64,000 nucleotides of DNA from Tomocerus qinae (lineage: Eukaryota; Arthropoda; Collembola; Entomobryomorpha; Tomoceridae): contig CM034550.1 of assembly GCA_020055645.1 (NCBI GenBank), positions 18,055,001-18,119,000 on the forward strand, given 5' to 3'. Shown here piece after piece: positions 1-12,459 of the stretch; positions within the stretch are counted from its first letter, which is position 1; each line of letters begins with the position of its first letter. Under the pieces are notes generated by a model that saw nothing but the letters and a program-made list of their open reading frames with translations, was not told where the DNA came from and did no database searches. Position numbers and translations under genes: made by a program.

Positions 1-224
1 CAATAGCCAAAGTTATTTGGACATTGATTTAGGTAAATAAAATATGCAAATTAATTCTGTATATTATTACCAACTGTTTCGTTGAAATACAAAAAATTAA
101 TTGCTAATTGTCTCAACTCAATGTAGCCTGGCCAAGCAAGATTGATCGATTTTTAACTGTGGACCTTGGACTTGGGAGGGTCACAGAAGGTACGGCGAAA
201 CATAAACAAACTTGGAAGCAAAAT
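1..224. other. Region upstream of GGA
   Basis: This short stretch precedes the GGA start codon. It probably holds the GGA 5' UTR and proximal promoter. An open frame reaches upstream from the ATG to about position 108, but it opens with TTG and family alignment does not require it. I see no other feature. Confidence 0.4.
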
Positions 225-2771
225 ATGGAACTCCCAACATATTTTGGTAAGTTTTCATGCAAATCACAAGAAATAAGGATCCAGTCTAAGGTCTATATTC
301 CGTTACGGAAGGAAATGCAATGATTATTGCTAGTATACACTACACTTTGTTGATGCTTTTATTAAATCTTTTGTAGATGCTTTAATGCACAGAGCATCCC
401 CAATTCCGGCTACAGATATTACAACATTTTTGCGAGAAATGAGACGTACCCCATCAGGTCCTTTAATTACGTCTAAATTGTTAGCTGGAAAAATACAGTC
501 AACGTCTGAAGTCCAAGCAATTCAAGCCTTTGAGGTAAAGGCATTTAGTATATCTTAGTCTGAGTCAAGGATGGTATGAGGTCATAATAGTTTTGTCATA
601 ATTAGTAATAATTATTATCATAATTGTAGTTCATAATGTAATGGCTACTGAAAGTTTGGTAGATGATATTATGATGTTTATGATAACCTAATTACAACCA
701 ACATGATGCTGCACAATAATTTTTACAGTTTTTTGTGCTAGATATGTTTCGTTTTTAATAATCAACAATATATTTCGTATTACAGTTTTTAGAAGCTGCT
801 CTTGAGGCTGAATCCGAAGGGTCAATAGAATTTCGTACTGAAATTGGTCGCTATCGCTTTCTTAATGAAATCATAAGGATTCTTTCACCGAAATATTTAG
901 GAGACCAAACATCTGCTAAAGTAAAAGAAAGGGCGACAAAATTTCTATATGACGCTTCTGGAGTAAAACGAAAACGGTGGTTCCCAAGCGAGCATTCTAA
1001 AATTGACGCTGTGTACAATTCGTTAGTGGACGGGGCAATAATTTCAAAGAATCCTAATGGTTGTTCAGCTGAAGCAGATGCGGACGCTGAACTACAGAAG
1101 AGCATTTTTGATCGTGCGGAAAATGCAATAATGCTTAAGAAATTGCTTCAGTCAAAAGATCCAGCTGATCTGCAAGCTGCTAATCGTCTTATAAAAAGTC
1201 TGGTAGATGAAGAAACTAAACGGAACGAACGACGAGCTGAATTACATTCACTTATAGACAGAATTGATACCTCAACTAGCCTATTGACTGAAATGTTAGT
1301 TCAATCGCGACTGGATGCTGAGATTGTAGAAGAACTCGTCGATACATGTAGGAGTTTGAGGGAAAAACTTGGTGGAGTTGCTACTGAAACTAATGACGAA
1401 ACAACTTCCTTATTGCAAGCCAGTGAAAATATCGAAAAAGTTTTGGAACTCTATGAAAGAAAGAAAAATTGTCCCGAGGAGACTGATGACGAACCAGAAT
1501 CGCCCGAGAAAATAAAAGCCGAGTTGACTTTAGCAGATGAGCTGCTTATAGGTTTAGGAGACGTAAATTTATCTATGACTCCTTACGACAAAATCGTAAG
1601 TAACGTAGACTGTGACAACCTATTAAATTTAGATGTTGAAGTGTTTCCTGTTGAAAATTCTACTGCCACCTCCAGTGAAAAGCCTTTACAATTGGACACT
1701 ATGGATGAAATCGGAAGAATGAGTAGAGAACTAATGGAACAGAGTTTAATAGGTATAGGGGTGCGGACAGCAGACACCAAAAAGTAAGTTCAATCATTAC
1801 CCAACTACAGAAGCTCATGCTATGAATAATATGTTTTTCTCAATTCACTAACTATGTAATTTTGCAGGACTGACAAAACTCCTTTAAGTCAGCTACTAAA
1901 GCCATCAGTAGAACCCAAAAGAGTTAAGTCTGATCAATCCACCGAAAATTCTGGAAATATTCCATTTTTGGATTTAGATTATTTAGATAAGCAAAATGGT
2001 TGTAAAAAAGATATCCCCAATCCTAAAATAACGACAGGATTCTTATCTGCCGACTCCACTACTAAACCTCGACTAAGTTCTTCTGGCGAAGATGAAAATT
2101 TGCTTCTAGTCCTTGGCGAAAACTCGATTTCGAATAATACAACTTCCCTGTCTAGCAATAGCAGCAAACAAAACGCTCCTGTTTCCAACAATTCTGTTGA
2201 TAAATCGTTTAATCTAAACTCTGTTAAAGAAGTGGACTTGGATTCCATTGACCTCATTGAGAACGCGAAGCCTGTTGAAATTGATCTTGAAGAAGACTCG
2301 GATAATATAAGCCTGACACTGACGTTCGGAAAATTGCCTGATTTTCCGTCCCATGTCTCTGTTGCAGTAATTACTTTAACGAATAGGAGTTCGTCTTCTG
2401 CTCTTGTAAACTATGTTTTTCAGTTACTTCCACCGAAAGGAAAGGGATTACAAGTAAGTGAATGAAGCAATTATACTTATACTTCTTTATCTTTATTATT
2501 ATAAATATGTGTAAATGTAAGCTAACAAATAGTCGTATTAAAATGAGATATTCATTGCTAGGTCAAACTTCTTCCACCAACTTTTATGGAACTACCTCCT
2601 TGGAAAAAAAGTTTTTTGCCCCCACCAGTGTTGACCCAAGTTGCGATGATAATGGTCCCTCCAGGCTATCAAAACACAAAATCAAAAATGAAATATATTT
2701 TGTCCTTCTGTTTAGGAGAGGAGACGTCGTTGCACAACGGTGACTTTGAAATTCCTTCATATCTGACATAG
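225..2771 (+). CDS. Gga: GGA, Golgi-localized gamma-ear-containing ARF-binding clathrin adaptor
   Basis: Monomeric clathrin adaptor that sorts cargo between the trans-Golgi network and endosomes. Five coding exons are read at 225-246, 377-534, 786-1783, 1868-2453 and 2562-2771, all with GT-AG introns and consistent phase, giving 657 residues; the family is usually about 600-720. A VHS domain fills roughly residues 8-150 and contains RFLNEIIRILSPKYLG. A GAT domain follows at about 170-290, with SKDPADLQAANRLIKSLV nearly identical to vertebrate GGAs. A serine/acid-rich hinge covers about 290-545. The gamma-adaptin ear covers about 545-657 and includes ELPPWKKSFLPPPVLTQV. The ATG at 225 is chosen because exon 1 splices in frame into the VHS start. 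Identification is secure; the exact N-terminus is less so. Confidence 0.93.
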
Positions 2772-4921
2772 GTCTATTTTTTAACGATTTTCTGTATTTT
2801 GTTTTGACGATACATTGTTATTGAAATAGATTAATAGGTATTCATTCTTTTGTTGAAATGTTTAGACGCTTTTTGCATGGATAAACTATTTTATTTCATC
2901 CTATAAATGGAAAATATTATTATATCTGCCTTATCCAAATCTGTGATTTTAGTAACCTGTTAGTTAATTAAGTTTTCCATTATTGGCAGCATTTACAGAA
3001 CAGTACACAATAGAATTATGATAACAAGCGATCTTTTGCCAAGTAGTCGATTTGGATTTCACAGCTGATTACCTATATTGTTACCTATCAATCCTACCAT
3101 AAGTACGATTAAATGATCGGGATAATCTCTAAAAACAAGACTTAATAATAACTATCGCTCAACACATAATTAGCATGAGGAACTTACAAATAAAATCGCG
3201 CTGTTGTTAAATGTATTATACGTATATAAATAAATGTAGTGTTAGCATAAATATGCAAGATAAATTGATGAAAGTAGATTATAATTAAATTAATAGTCTC
3301 AAACTTTGAAATACTGGTAGTTTAGTTGGATTGAAATTTAACTGCTACACAAATTATATGTTATGCATCGAATATTTAGTTAAATACTATAGTTGTGCGT
3401 TTGCAAATTTAGTTGAATACGTTGTTACAAGATTGTTATCGACACACAATCCTATAATACATCATTTTTCGAATAAGTAAACCTATATTATTAGTAATAA
3501 TCGCGCTGAAGTTATTTACTGTCAAATACTATGAAGAAAACATTAGTGAAAGCTCAAAGCTAACACAAGTCTTTTGTTGCTGTCATTTTGTTTGTAATAA
3601 TCATGTAATAATATACTAGTTCCTAGAGTTAGAATAATGTAATCAGTCAATATTGAAATCAAATTATTAAATTGAGTAATTTTTAAAACGAAACTTCTTA
3701 ATCTCTCATGGCGAAAGATTCCTTAATGCGTTGTTTGACTTTCACCATGTCACTGAAGTAAAAGCACCCTCCTAGTGAAAGTATGACGGTGAAAGTAATA
3801 TAGCTTTAGCATGTGGAAGTCAGCTTAGATGGCGAAAGTCATGAAGAGTTTATTTTTTTTCTGTACTCTATAAATGTATTCGTGATAGTAATACTAGATC
3901 GAAGTAATGTCTTAAGGCAGTTGGAAAATTCGGTTTAATGTACTATATTGGCTTGTCGAGCGTATAAATGTACAAATCATCGGTTAGCATGCAAAGTTCA
4001 CGTGTTACTTTCTCACAGTAGAAAACATGAAACTGTTTGGTAGCACAAACCCATCATGACAGTCATGTTTTATTATTAACAAAATCGAGACTTTGGTGGT
4101 TTTCGTTCAATACAAAACGGAAAAAGTAGAAAAGGGTTGTTTTAGATGTATTTACGGCATATAATTTGAAAAAACGATTGCAAATAGTCAGCAAACTAAT
4201 CAAAACTTTCTTGTCATGATATATGGACATGGATGATGGGTAAAATTTTCTAAAAATGATCTGTATGATTCCGTTATGAGTCATTGTCATTCTAATTACA
4301 CAAATACTAATCCTTTCTTTATAAAAATGAATTTCTTATTTTTATTTGAAATGTTTGACGCAAATAAACTTTCACTGAAGTGAAAGTCTTTTACATATTG
4401 GAAATGGAGATAATCTTCCGATTTGAAATACAATTTTGTTTAAATGATGAAGAGTTGTGACTGTCCCTTTCATCCATAGTCGGATGATCTATGAATGAAA
4501 GGGTGGGTATGGGTATGAAATAAGAAATAACTGAATCACCAAAAGTCATTATAAAAACGTTCTTACGTATGTTGTATTTAATATTTTCAATCTCAACAGT
4601 TGTTTATAAAGAACTTACAAGTGTGGGCGATGTTGACGAGATTTGGTAGCCAATATGTGAAGTCATTTCAAATTATTTAGACAAAACAGAATCTAAATTA
4701 GAATAAACTGAATACAACATACAAGGTAACATAGCATTGTAACTGCAACTGAAATAGAGAATTTACAATATAAGAGAATAGAACGCTTATCTGACATCTG
4801 ACCAAAAAAAACTATTTACATAATAATTTAATAAACTAAATTGAAAAAAGCAGTTCATAATTCATTTTAAGTTGAATATATACTTAACAAGAATTAAACA
4901 TGAACTAAGAAGCCGTAAAAG
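2772..4921. other. Intergenic between GGA and HSBP1
   Basis: This AT-rich stretch of about 2.1 kb lies between the convergent 3' ends of GGA and HSBP1, so both 3' UTRs must fall here. No convincing coding sequence is visible. Several GTGAAAGT-type motifs cluster between about 3740 and 4390, including a near-perfect palindrome at 4368-4387. Confidence 0.5.
4368..4387. repeat. Short palindrome ACTTTCACT-GA-AGTGAAAGT
   Basis: Two 9-bp arms are perfectly inverted around a 2-bp centre. Related direct or inverted GTGAAAGT words occur at about 3740-3850, and a similar inverted motif lies at about 16100-16125. Its role is unknown; it could be a protein-binding palindrome or a remnant of repeat ends. 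Confidence 0.4.
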
Positions 4922-5654
4922 TTAACGCGGCTCAACGACATTCCCATCGTAAGTGGATGCCCCCGCCTGAGTCATCAAATCTGCTATATTCTTTTCCAAA
5001 TCATCAATGCGGTTCCCCATCTCGTCAATTCGGTTTAGGATTTGGTCGGACATGTTTTGAAACTTATCTTGCATATTCTGGAGAAGCCCTTGTACCTGCC
5101 CATTAAAAAAAGTCATAACCATTAAGAAATTTTCCTAACAAAGTAATTTTAGTGACGGTGATGTTAATGAACGTTTACGTATCGAATTTCAGCAATTCAG
5201 CATACATTTAATGTCATAAAACTCATTCACCTAAATTACGATTAGTAAATATTTATAAGCAGGAAATTCAATGAAAAGAATTTAAAAAAGCTAATACAAT
5301 CAGTGCACGGTTGGATGGAAGTTGTCTACTTGTGAAAATGTGAAATATTTAAGATAAATCAGTAAATTGAAGTATGCAAAAAATACAAACCCTATGGCTT
5401 ACCCCAATTTGTCGCTTTAAAAATGTAATACACAGGTTAATAAGTAATCATGAAATACGAAAATATATTCATATAATATTTGCAATGATACTTAATGCTT
5501 ATGCTGTTATTCACCCTTTGATTCACATATTCGTATAGTATATTAAAAATTTTCGCAAAGAATTATTAAAATATCTAAATTATTTACTTACATATTGAGT
5601 TAGCTCTTGTAAGTTTTTCGGGTCATTCTTATCCATTTCCCCCATATCTGACAT
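4922..5654 (-). CDS. Hsbp1: HSBP1, heat shock factor-binding protein 1
   Basis: Small coiled-coil protein known to bind the trimerisation region of heat shock factor 1 and damp the heat shock response; it also has a WASH-complex assembly role. Two exons on the minus strand are read: 5592-5654 and 4922-5095, joined in phase 0, giving 78 residues against 76 in human. The core [19 protein letters not shown] and the following [17 protein letters not shown] are almost identical to vertebrate HSBP1. The whole chain is a heptad-patterned helix. The ATG at 5654 follows an AAA context and gives a short acidic N-terminus. The gene is convergent with GGA. Confidence 0.95.
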
Positions 5655-8116
5655 TTTCTTGTCGGTTGGTAAGCTTTCGCTTGCTCCAGCAAACAACGAA
5701 AAAACACAAATGTGAAATGAAAACAAAGTTAATCTAAAAGAGCAGCAAATTGTCAACAACTTATATCGCGAATAAGTAAATGAATGTTCGTATTGTTTGG
5801 TATAACCAGCTTATTGATATCTTCCCGCTGAGGATTCTATTCATATAAACCTAAATCCCTTTAGCTGCATACAAGCTCACTCAAAGATATGCTCTCGAAT
5901 GCATCTTATGTGAAACACAATTTTCTCCATCTTACTGTCTTGAGTGTCTTGTCCATTTAAGCCAAATTACCACGAATAGTTAAAAATGAGTTCAAGAGTT
6001 TACTTTTTCAGCAAATAATTATGAATTTCAGTCAACAGTTGTCCACCCCACCCAATTCTTGACTGTATGAAATTAATTTCAATCAGAGGAAGGGAGAACA
6101 ATATTTTGGTACCCATTGTCATGTAAGATTGATTTGTAAACAGATTAAACCATTTCAGCAAAGAAAATACAAAAAACCGTTGAACCTTGGAGTAGATGGC
6201 AATATTTCATATTCTACTTTGAAGAATCAGACTTATTTATTTTACAATTTGTAAATTACGAAAAAGAAAATCAGTGAAAAGCGGAAAATACCTGTGATAT
6301 TTGGATGGAGTCTCTCCAAGATCTTGATGTCCTTCAAGGGTAGCTCACTAAATAATACTGCAGGACAGTAAAAGTCCGACTTCACTTCAAAGTGAAAAAA
6401 GAGAGACGTGCATGCATAAATAGGTGTACGGAAGGACGGAGAGTGGTAGATAACTTGGTATATATAGCATATAGGTATGTGTAACTCCACATAATATGCT
6501 TGTCTGTGTCAGTTGAAAAGATAAAGAGTGAAACGGAATAAGTAATGTTTTATTTAGTGCTGTAAAAACAAGAGGACGGAGAGCAGAGACAGAACAGGGT
6601 TGCATTAATGGCTAATCAATTTGTCAATTATTTACATCGATCTTGCTTTTCCATTCCATCCTAGCAATACCTTTCCCACGGTTGAATTCGCATGAGCTAC
6701 GACTATTAAATAAATATTGAAACGGGACAGGCGATTTGTGGTGTGTCGTCGTGAGTGAGTCGAGCCACAGTGCATAGTACAAGAAAACTTGGTATCTATT
6801 TAATTGTAATTGCCCATTATAGGATAATATGGGCGTAAGCTACCAATCTCCTTCCTTCCTTACCATCTCATTTGCATATACCTCAAGATAATATAAATTG
6901 GCAGTAGTTTCCATTAAGATATAATTATATGTATTTAATACCACATAAGCACAGGAGCATTATGTTCATTTGAGAATTGATTTATTTTATGCATCGTAAA
7001 GTACGAAGGGGTAAATAATGCTATAACCGTAAACTCTAATGCTGTAGAAGTAACTATTCTCTATCCTCTATTGACACTAGGAAGAAAAAGTTACAATGTA
7101 AAGTTACTTATTACTAGTTAGCTGCTAATTTACTAGATAATATATTTTCAGTGATTTTCGCAGTTCAGCCCCAAACCAATAACCGTAACATAACCATAAT
7201 AATGGCATCAAATTCTACATAAACGATGATGGTTTAGAGCAATATAGCAAGATAATATGTTTCATTGATTTCACAACCTCACATGGTACAATTGAGATAG
7301 CATGCAGAATGCAGACTGTATCTTCTGTGTCGCTGACTTATTCCTATTCTAGTGAAATCTCCTAATAGAACTGAACATTTCCCTTCTGAACTGAGACTGA
7401 GCGTGAGGACGTGATATTGAGAAATTATATAGATAGTATATTCATTGTAGATGTTGACATATAGTTATACAGTTACTGGGTATGCACATGCAGACATAAT
7501 TATTGTACTAATCATGAAATCTCACGTACTGATCGATTTTATTAAGATGATGTTTCATTGAGTATTTAAAATGTGTTTTCGAAGCATATGCGACAACTAA
7601 GGTTATGTAAGTGGACATGTGACTATCAAAATTGTAAATTAATTCAGTTTACCTGATAGTAAGCATTGTTTATACAGACACAAAATAATGTAGTTAATAT
7701 CTGTCCCTGTCCGCAAGTAAAATTGAAATAGTGATCTAGATTTTTCATATAATTCAATCATGTCGTTGTAAATATTGGTTAGGGATCTCTGGAAATCCTT
7801 CCCCAATATTTTCAGAACAAAAAGCGTATTTTGAAAATCAAAAATTCTGAAAATGTGCAAATGGTTTTGGTATTCATGAGCAACAGAGATCAACACATGT
7901 CCAAAATGTCCCAAATCATAAGCTTGATTCAAACTGATTGACTACAAATTCAAGCCTTATAAATAGCTTGGATATTTTTCTATCTTTATCAATCTTGCCA
8001 TTTTCAAAACCGTTGAAATTGAAACCTTTATTGTTTATTCAATTACCCGGAAGACTGAATAGCCTCAAAAACATCGATTCTCTTTCATATTCACTAGAAT
8101 CGAAACATTCTTAGGA
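5655..8116. other. Intergenic between HSBP1 and the Ig protein
   Basis: These 2.4 kb lie between divergent genes and should contain the HSBP1 promoter and the 5' region of the Ig-domain gene. The small open frames here are short and low-complexity, with no splice or family support. I see no RNA gene or repeat. Confidence 0.4.
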
Positions 8117-9511
8117 ATGGAATTAGATTGTAGAATATATGCAAGGACTTTTTTACTTATTTTCTCAATGATTGGATTGACTTTAGAAGAAAGGGGGAAA
8201 CCTACTTGCAAGGAAAGACGAAATTTAATGGGTCTTGAGAATACAGATGAATACATAATCGTAGAAGGATATATTGGCAAAGAAGTCCAACTAGAATGTC
8301 ACTATTGCAATGAAGACGAGAACACTCGTAGACTTTGGTACTTTCGAGATCGTTTTTTCAAGTCTCCTCCAAAAGAAGTGGTTCAAGATTTTTCCCATGT
8401 AGATATAAATGAGCGAAAGATTTACGTAAATGAGCATCACACGCTGATAATACATGATTTTAGTGAGAATGATGGAGGAATTTATTTCTGTCAGGGTTTT
8501 GAAGACAATGCTTCTAAATTTAATTACATCGTTGATGTAATTTCAGAAGATGAACCTTTTACGTCAATAAAAACGTCCAAGGAGGTCAAGCAATTTGTGA
8601 AAGAGAAAATAAATCCATTGAATAAAAAATTGAAGAAAGAAGAACCATTTGAAATTGGAGATTCAGATGAGGTGAACTTTAAAATTGTACTGGACTGGGC
8701 TGCATGGGGTCCTTGCAAAGTTTGTAATCGTGTTGTTGGTGTTAAAAAACGTCTTTCAAAATGCGAACTCCGACCCACGAAAGAAAAATATTATAAAAAC
8801 TCAGCAGATAAAAGTAGGAGTGCCAGATTCAAGAAATTAAAGTATGGAATAGGATTCTCTTGTCGTTCTTTATTGCTGGAAAAACTTGTCGGTTCTAAAC
8901 TTGTTAAGGAAATACAGGAGCTTCCAGTTATAGTAGAAACGGACAATTGTGTTGGAGAATGTAAATCTAATATTTATCAACATAGACAAACTTTGGGACA
9001 ATTGGCTAAAGAAATTTCTGATTCTGGTCCCGGAGACATCAATGTAGCTGTATTAGAATTGAACATAGAAGACCCCATCATTGTTGAAGTCATCAATGTG
9101 ACTCTACATGAATTTGACAAGCCTTTTTACTTACTTTGTCCAATAGGAACAGATGATCAAGAAATTATTTGGGTGAAGGAAAAAATAGTCATCAAAAAAG
9201 GAAAAAGGATGGAAGTTGACATCCTGGACAGACTTTTATTAAAGAAATTAGGTTTTCAAGATCTGGGAGAATACAGTTGTGCAACCAACGAAAATCAAAC
9301 TGCTATCTTAAAATTAGTACTATTAGAAACTCATTTAAGGTTGAATAGCAGTCAACTCATTATCATATGGTCTTCGTTCGCTGCTTCTGTTCTGGTTATT
9401 TGGTGTTGTTGCGTTACAGTTATATATTTGAATCATAAAAAAGTCTCAAAAACCTTTCTTAGACGAATTTCATTTGAAGATTACTCCGAAAGTGAGCTTA
9501 AAGAAGTGTAA
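8117..9511 (+). CDS. Single-exon two-Ig-domain type I membrane protein, FAM187-like
   Basis: An intronless 464-residue protein. Residues about 9-23 form a hydrophobic signal peptide. A first immunoglobulin domain lies at about 45-140, with Cys61 and the DGGIYFC closing cysteine. A Lys-rich linker leads to a thrombospondin-like WAAWGPCKVC segment at about 195-205 and a further cysteine-containing stretch. A second Ig domain lies at about 325-400, with LLCPIG, IIWVKE and DLGEYSC. A transmembrane helix follows at about 412-434, then a short cytoplasmic tail ending in acidic/serine residues. The Ig, W-x-x-WGPC, Ig, TM order and single exon recall the FAM187 family; that assignment is from memory of the family and moderate. 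It is probably a cell-surface adhesion or receptor protein. No ligand can be inferred. Confidence 0.75.
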   Translation: MELDCRIYARTFLLIFSMIGLTLEERGKPTCKERRNLMGLENTDEYIIVEGYIGKEVQLECHYCNEDENTRRLWYFRDRFFKSPPKEVVQDFSHVDINERKIYVNEHHTLIIHDFSENDGGIYFCQGFEDNASKFNYIVDVISEDEPFTSIKTSKEVKQFVKEKINPLNKKLKKEEPFEIGDSDEVNFKIVLDWAAWGPCKVCNRVVGVKKRLSKCELRPTKEKYYKNSADKSRSARFKKLKYGIGFSCRSLLLEKLVGSKLVKEIQELPVIVETDNCVGECKSNIYQHRQTLGQLAKEISDSGPGDINVAVLELNIEDPIIVEVINVTLHEFDKPFYLLCPIGTDDQEIIWVKEKIVIKKGKRMEVDILDRLLLKKLGFQDLGEYSCATNENQTAILKLVLLETHLRLNSSQLIIIWSSFAASVLVIWCCCVTVIYLNHKKVSKTFLRRISFEDYSESELKEV

Positions 9512-11526
9512 TCATGTTGTGTGAATAAATGTTTATCTGTGAAATTAAAATATGTAGAAATTGAAACATTATAACTGAATTTAATTACTTAGTACAAATT
9601 GAGACTCTTTTCGAATTATACCTGAGTGGAATTGTTTTCCAATATAATTACAATTAGTTCAAAAGTTTAGAACTTCAGGTTGTCATTTGATGTGATGTAA
9701 GAAAAGTAATTTGATGCACGATGTGTCTATTTCAGTGCATACAGTAAAAAGCTAGCAGATTTAGCAGAATAAGAGTTTGAAACTCTAACGAGATCATCTA
9801 CCGTGTTAAAAGTCTATACCTACCTACTAATTATGTCTATTTTTTAATACTGGCAAAAAACGAACCAAATTTTGCATTATAGTCTTATAACTTAGATTCT
9901 AAACGAATTATTCGATGCCATTATATGTACATGGTAGGTAATCCTTTGTACTTAGATCTTATAGCATATAACAATTTGTTTGCTATACTTCCTTGTAATA
10001 AACATTGTACACTGTTTCATGTAGTTAAAGTTGGGAGTTTAACAATAGTTTAAAAGTAAGGCTTATTATATCAAGAAGTAGATAGAAACATAGATAACAA
10101 TTTTCTTCTGAAGGATCCACCTGCGTATCATCTGAAACTACGTCATTGCATTGTGTAAAACTAGTTGGAATAAATGTTGAAGCTTGAAGCACAGAATCTT
10201 TTGCCTAAAAATTTCCTTCTAGCACAGGATGTGGAGATCATGCTTTAAAAGTCTAACATACACCCAGTCAGTTTAAGATATCATCAAATAACAAGAGCTT
10301 CATGAAAAGAAGTCTTACCTATTTACATACAGACAATTATACGATCGTTGAAATACGAATATACGAGGTTATATCTTATAATAACTCGTACCTCGTACAA
10401 AGATGATTCGCTAAGCTTACTCTAAGCATTCAGAATTATAAGGAAGGTGTATTTTTTCGCAGAATCTTTGTTAGGCCAGCAAACTGGTAATAACGAGTAC
10501 AAAATCTTATGTAAGTATAGTATATCTTAGTTAACAGGTTTCGGTATATAGATCTTTAAGCTGCAATGATAATATAAAAGATTGCATGTTTTTCTATTGC
10601 AGTAGATATTGCATGTATTACTTAAGATGCTTATAAGTATAGAGATTTATCTTGAGGGAAATTTACCTTTGTATGCAGATTGCATTGTATTGTGAATGTA
10701 CAGCCTTTTTATTAGCAAATGTATGCACCCCTAAAGTCTTGACACTATTTAAAATGCTGAGTGAATGTGTTTGACTCAATTGTTGTGATTGTACAGTCTA
10801 GTCAAGAAGAGTGAATTGTAGAAGAGAGTGAAGTGAATGCTGACAACTCAAAAGGGAGTAAGTTAATAACAAAAAATCCTCCCCTACTACTAATACATAC
10901 AAAATAAGTAGACAAAATCCATGTAAGTATTATATGTAGATAGAAAGAGAAACCTAATAAAATTAGCAATGCATACATTTACATGAATAGTGTACACAAT
11001 TCATCTTCAACAGTTTTAACATCTCTATTCTTAGGATTATATCATAGTACAATCAAATACTTCAATTAATCTTTAGATAGCAAATCAATTAAAATTACTA
11101 GATACAATTCATTCAAAATTGCTAGTAGCTTTTACTAGCAATTAAATATTTAAGACTCAAATTGCATTTTAATAGGCTAGCCTCTTTAAATAGTACGTGC
11201 AAAGTTCTCCGAGACTTTTGTTTGTAGATCATCAAAAGTTCAATTCTGTTTAATCTCAAGGCAATAAAGGAATCAAATTACCAACTGCATCAATTTACTC
11301 AAGCCAAAAAAAATTTGTGCAAAAAATCCTTTGTATTAAATTCTGCATCTCTATTATTTGCATTTCAATCCTAACCACATGTACCACAACAGAATAGTCT
11401 AATATTAGTAGATCTTATTACTACAATCCTTTTTGTGCAAATTCTAACAGACTGCACAGTGGTGGCTTTTACGTATGTACTTAATTTAATTGGTATCATT
11501 ACAGCTTGTGCAGTTCAGGGACAAAC
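9512..11526. other. Intergenic between the Ig protein and GILT
   Basis: Two kilobases of AT-rich DNA. An AATAAA-like signal just after the Ig gene stop (about 9523) may be its polyadenylation signal. A possible 5' UTR splice acceptor (TCATTACAG) lies at about 11503, just before the GILT start. Nothing else is supported. Confidence 0.4.
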
Positions 11527-12459
11527 ATGAAATCCATCATACTCCTCTTCCTTGTTTTCGTTGCTGGTGCTTTGGCACAGGTAAAACATAATCCAATATT
11601 TTTGGAAACTTTTTTTCAAACATTTTATGCAACTTTATATTTTCAGATATTCTTTCGTTACATAAAAATGCCTATATCAGCAGAAACCTAATTTAATTAA
11701 TATTAATTTATATAGGAAACTCCTAAGAAATTAAAAGTAGCTGTTTACTATGAAACTCTTTGCGGTGATAGCAAACGATTCATCCGTTCTCAATTGTATC
11801 CTGTAAAGAGTTCTGATCTTGGAAATCATTTTGATGTGGACCTCGTGCCTTATGGAAAAGCTTCGGTATAATAAACCAATTTTTATGATTTAACGTTTTT
11901 AATATTGATGCTCCAATGTAGTCTGAGTAGAGATAAATTAGGGCTTGAAGGAAATAATTTTATTTGTATGATTGTAATTTGTTCTGATATTAATTCGAAA
12001 AACGAAAATGGTTGATATGATTGGGTTTTATATTTTCAGACTGTGAAAGTATCTCCAACATCTTACTCTTTCGAGTGCCAGCATGGAAAACCGGAGTGTG
12101 ATGGAAATAAAATGCATGCTTGTGCAATTAAGCACATAAACTCATCTTCTGTAGCTCTGGATTTTATTCGTTGTTCAATGAGCTCATCTTATCCACCTTC
12201 ATCTCTGGATGAATGTTCTGAAAAGTTGGGAATTGACTCAGCAAATATTAAAACTTGTGCTGATAGTTTTGAAGGACAAGAACTTTTGGCTGCTAACGGA
12301 GAAAAGACACACGCCCTGTCTCCCCGACTCTATTTCGTTCCTTGGATTACATTCAACGGTCAATTCAGTGATGAGAATTTACAAGGCAGTCAGTCAAATT
12401 TTAAAAATGTTGTTTGTGAGGAGTTGTCTACTTTGGGTGTTGAAGCATCTGATTGTTAA
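11527..12459 (+). CDS. GILT: GILT-like lysosomal thiol reductase
   Basis: Gamma-interferon-inducible lysosomal thiol reductase family, which reduces protein disulfides in the endo-lysosome and takes part in insect immunity. Three exons (11527-11580, 11716-11865, 12040-12459) give 207 residues. Residues 1-18 are a signal peptide ending in GALAQ, and exon 1 encodes exactly this. The family signature CQHGKPECDGNKMHAC is perfectly kept at the start of exon 3. The active site after VYYETL reads C-G-D-S, so the second cysteine of the usual CXXC is serine; this CXXS form is common among insect GILTs. Several further cysteines follow, and the chain ends in SDC. The upstream in-frame TTG at 11506 is rejected in favour of the ATG that gives the clean signal peptide. 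Confidence 0.93.
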
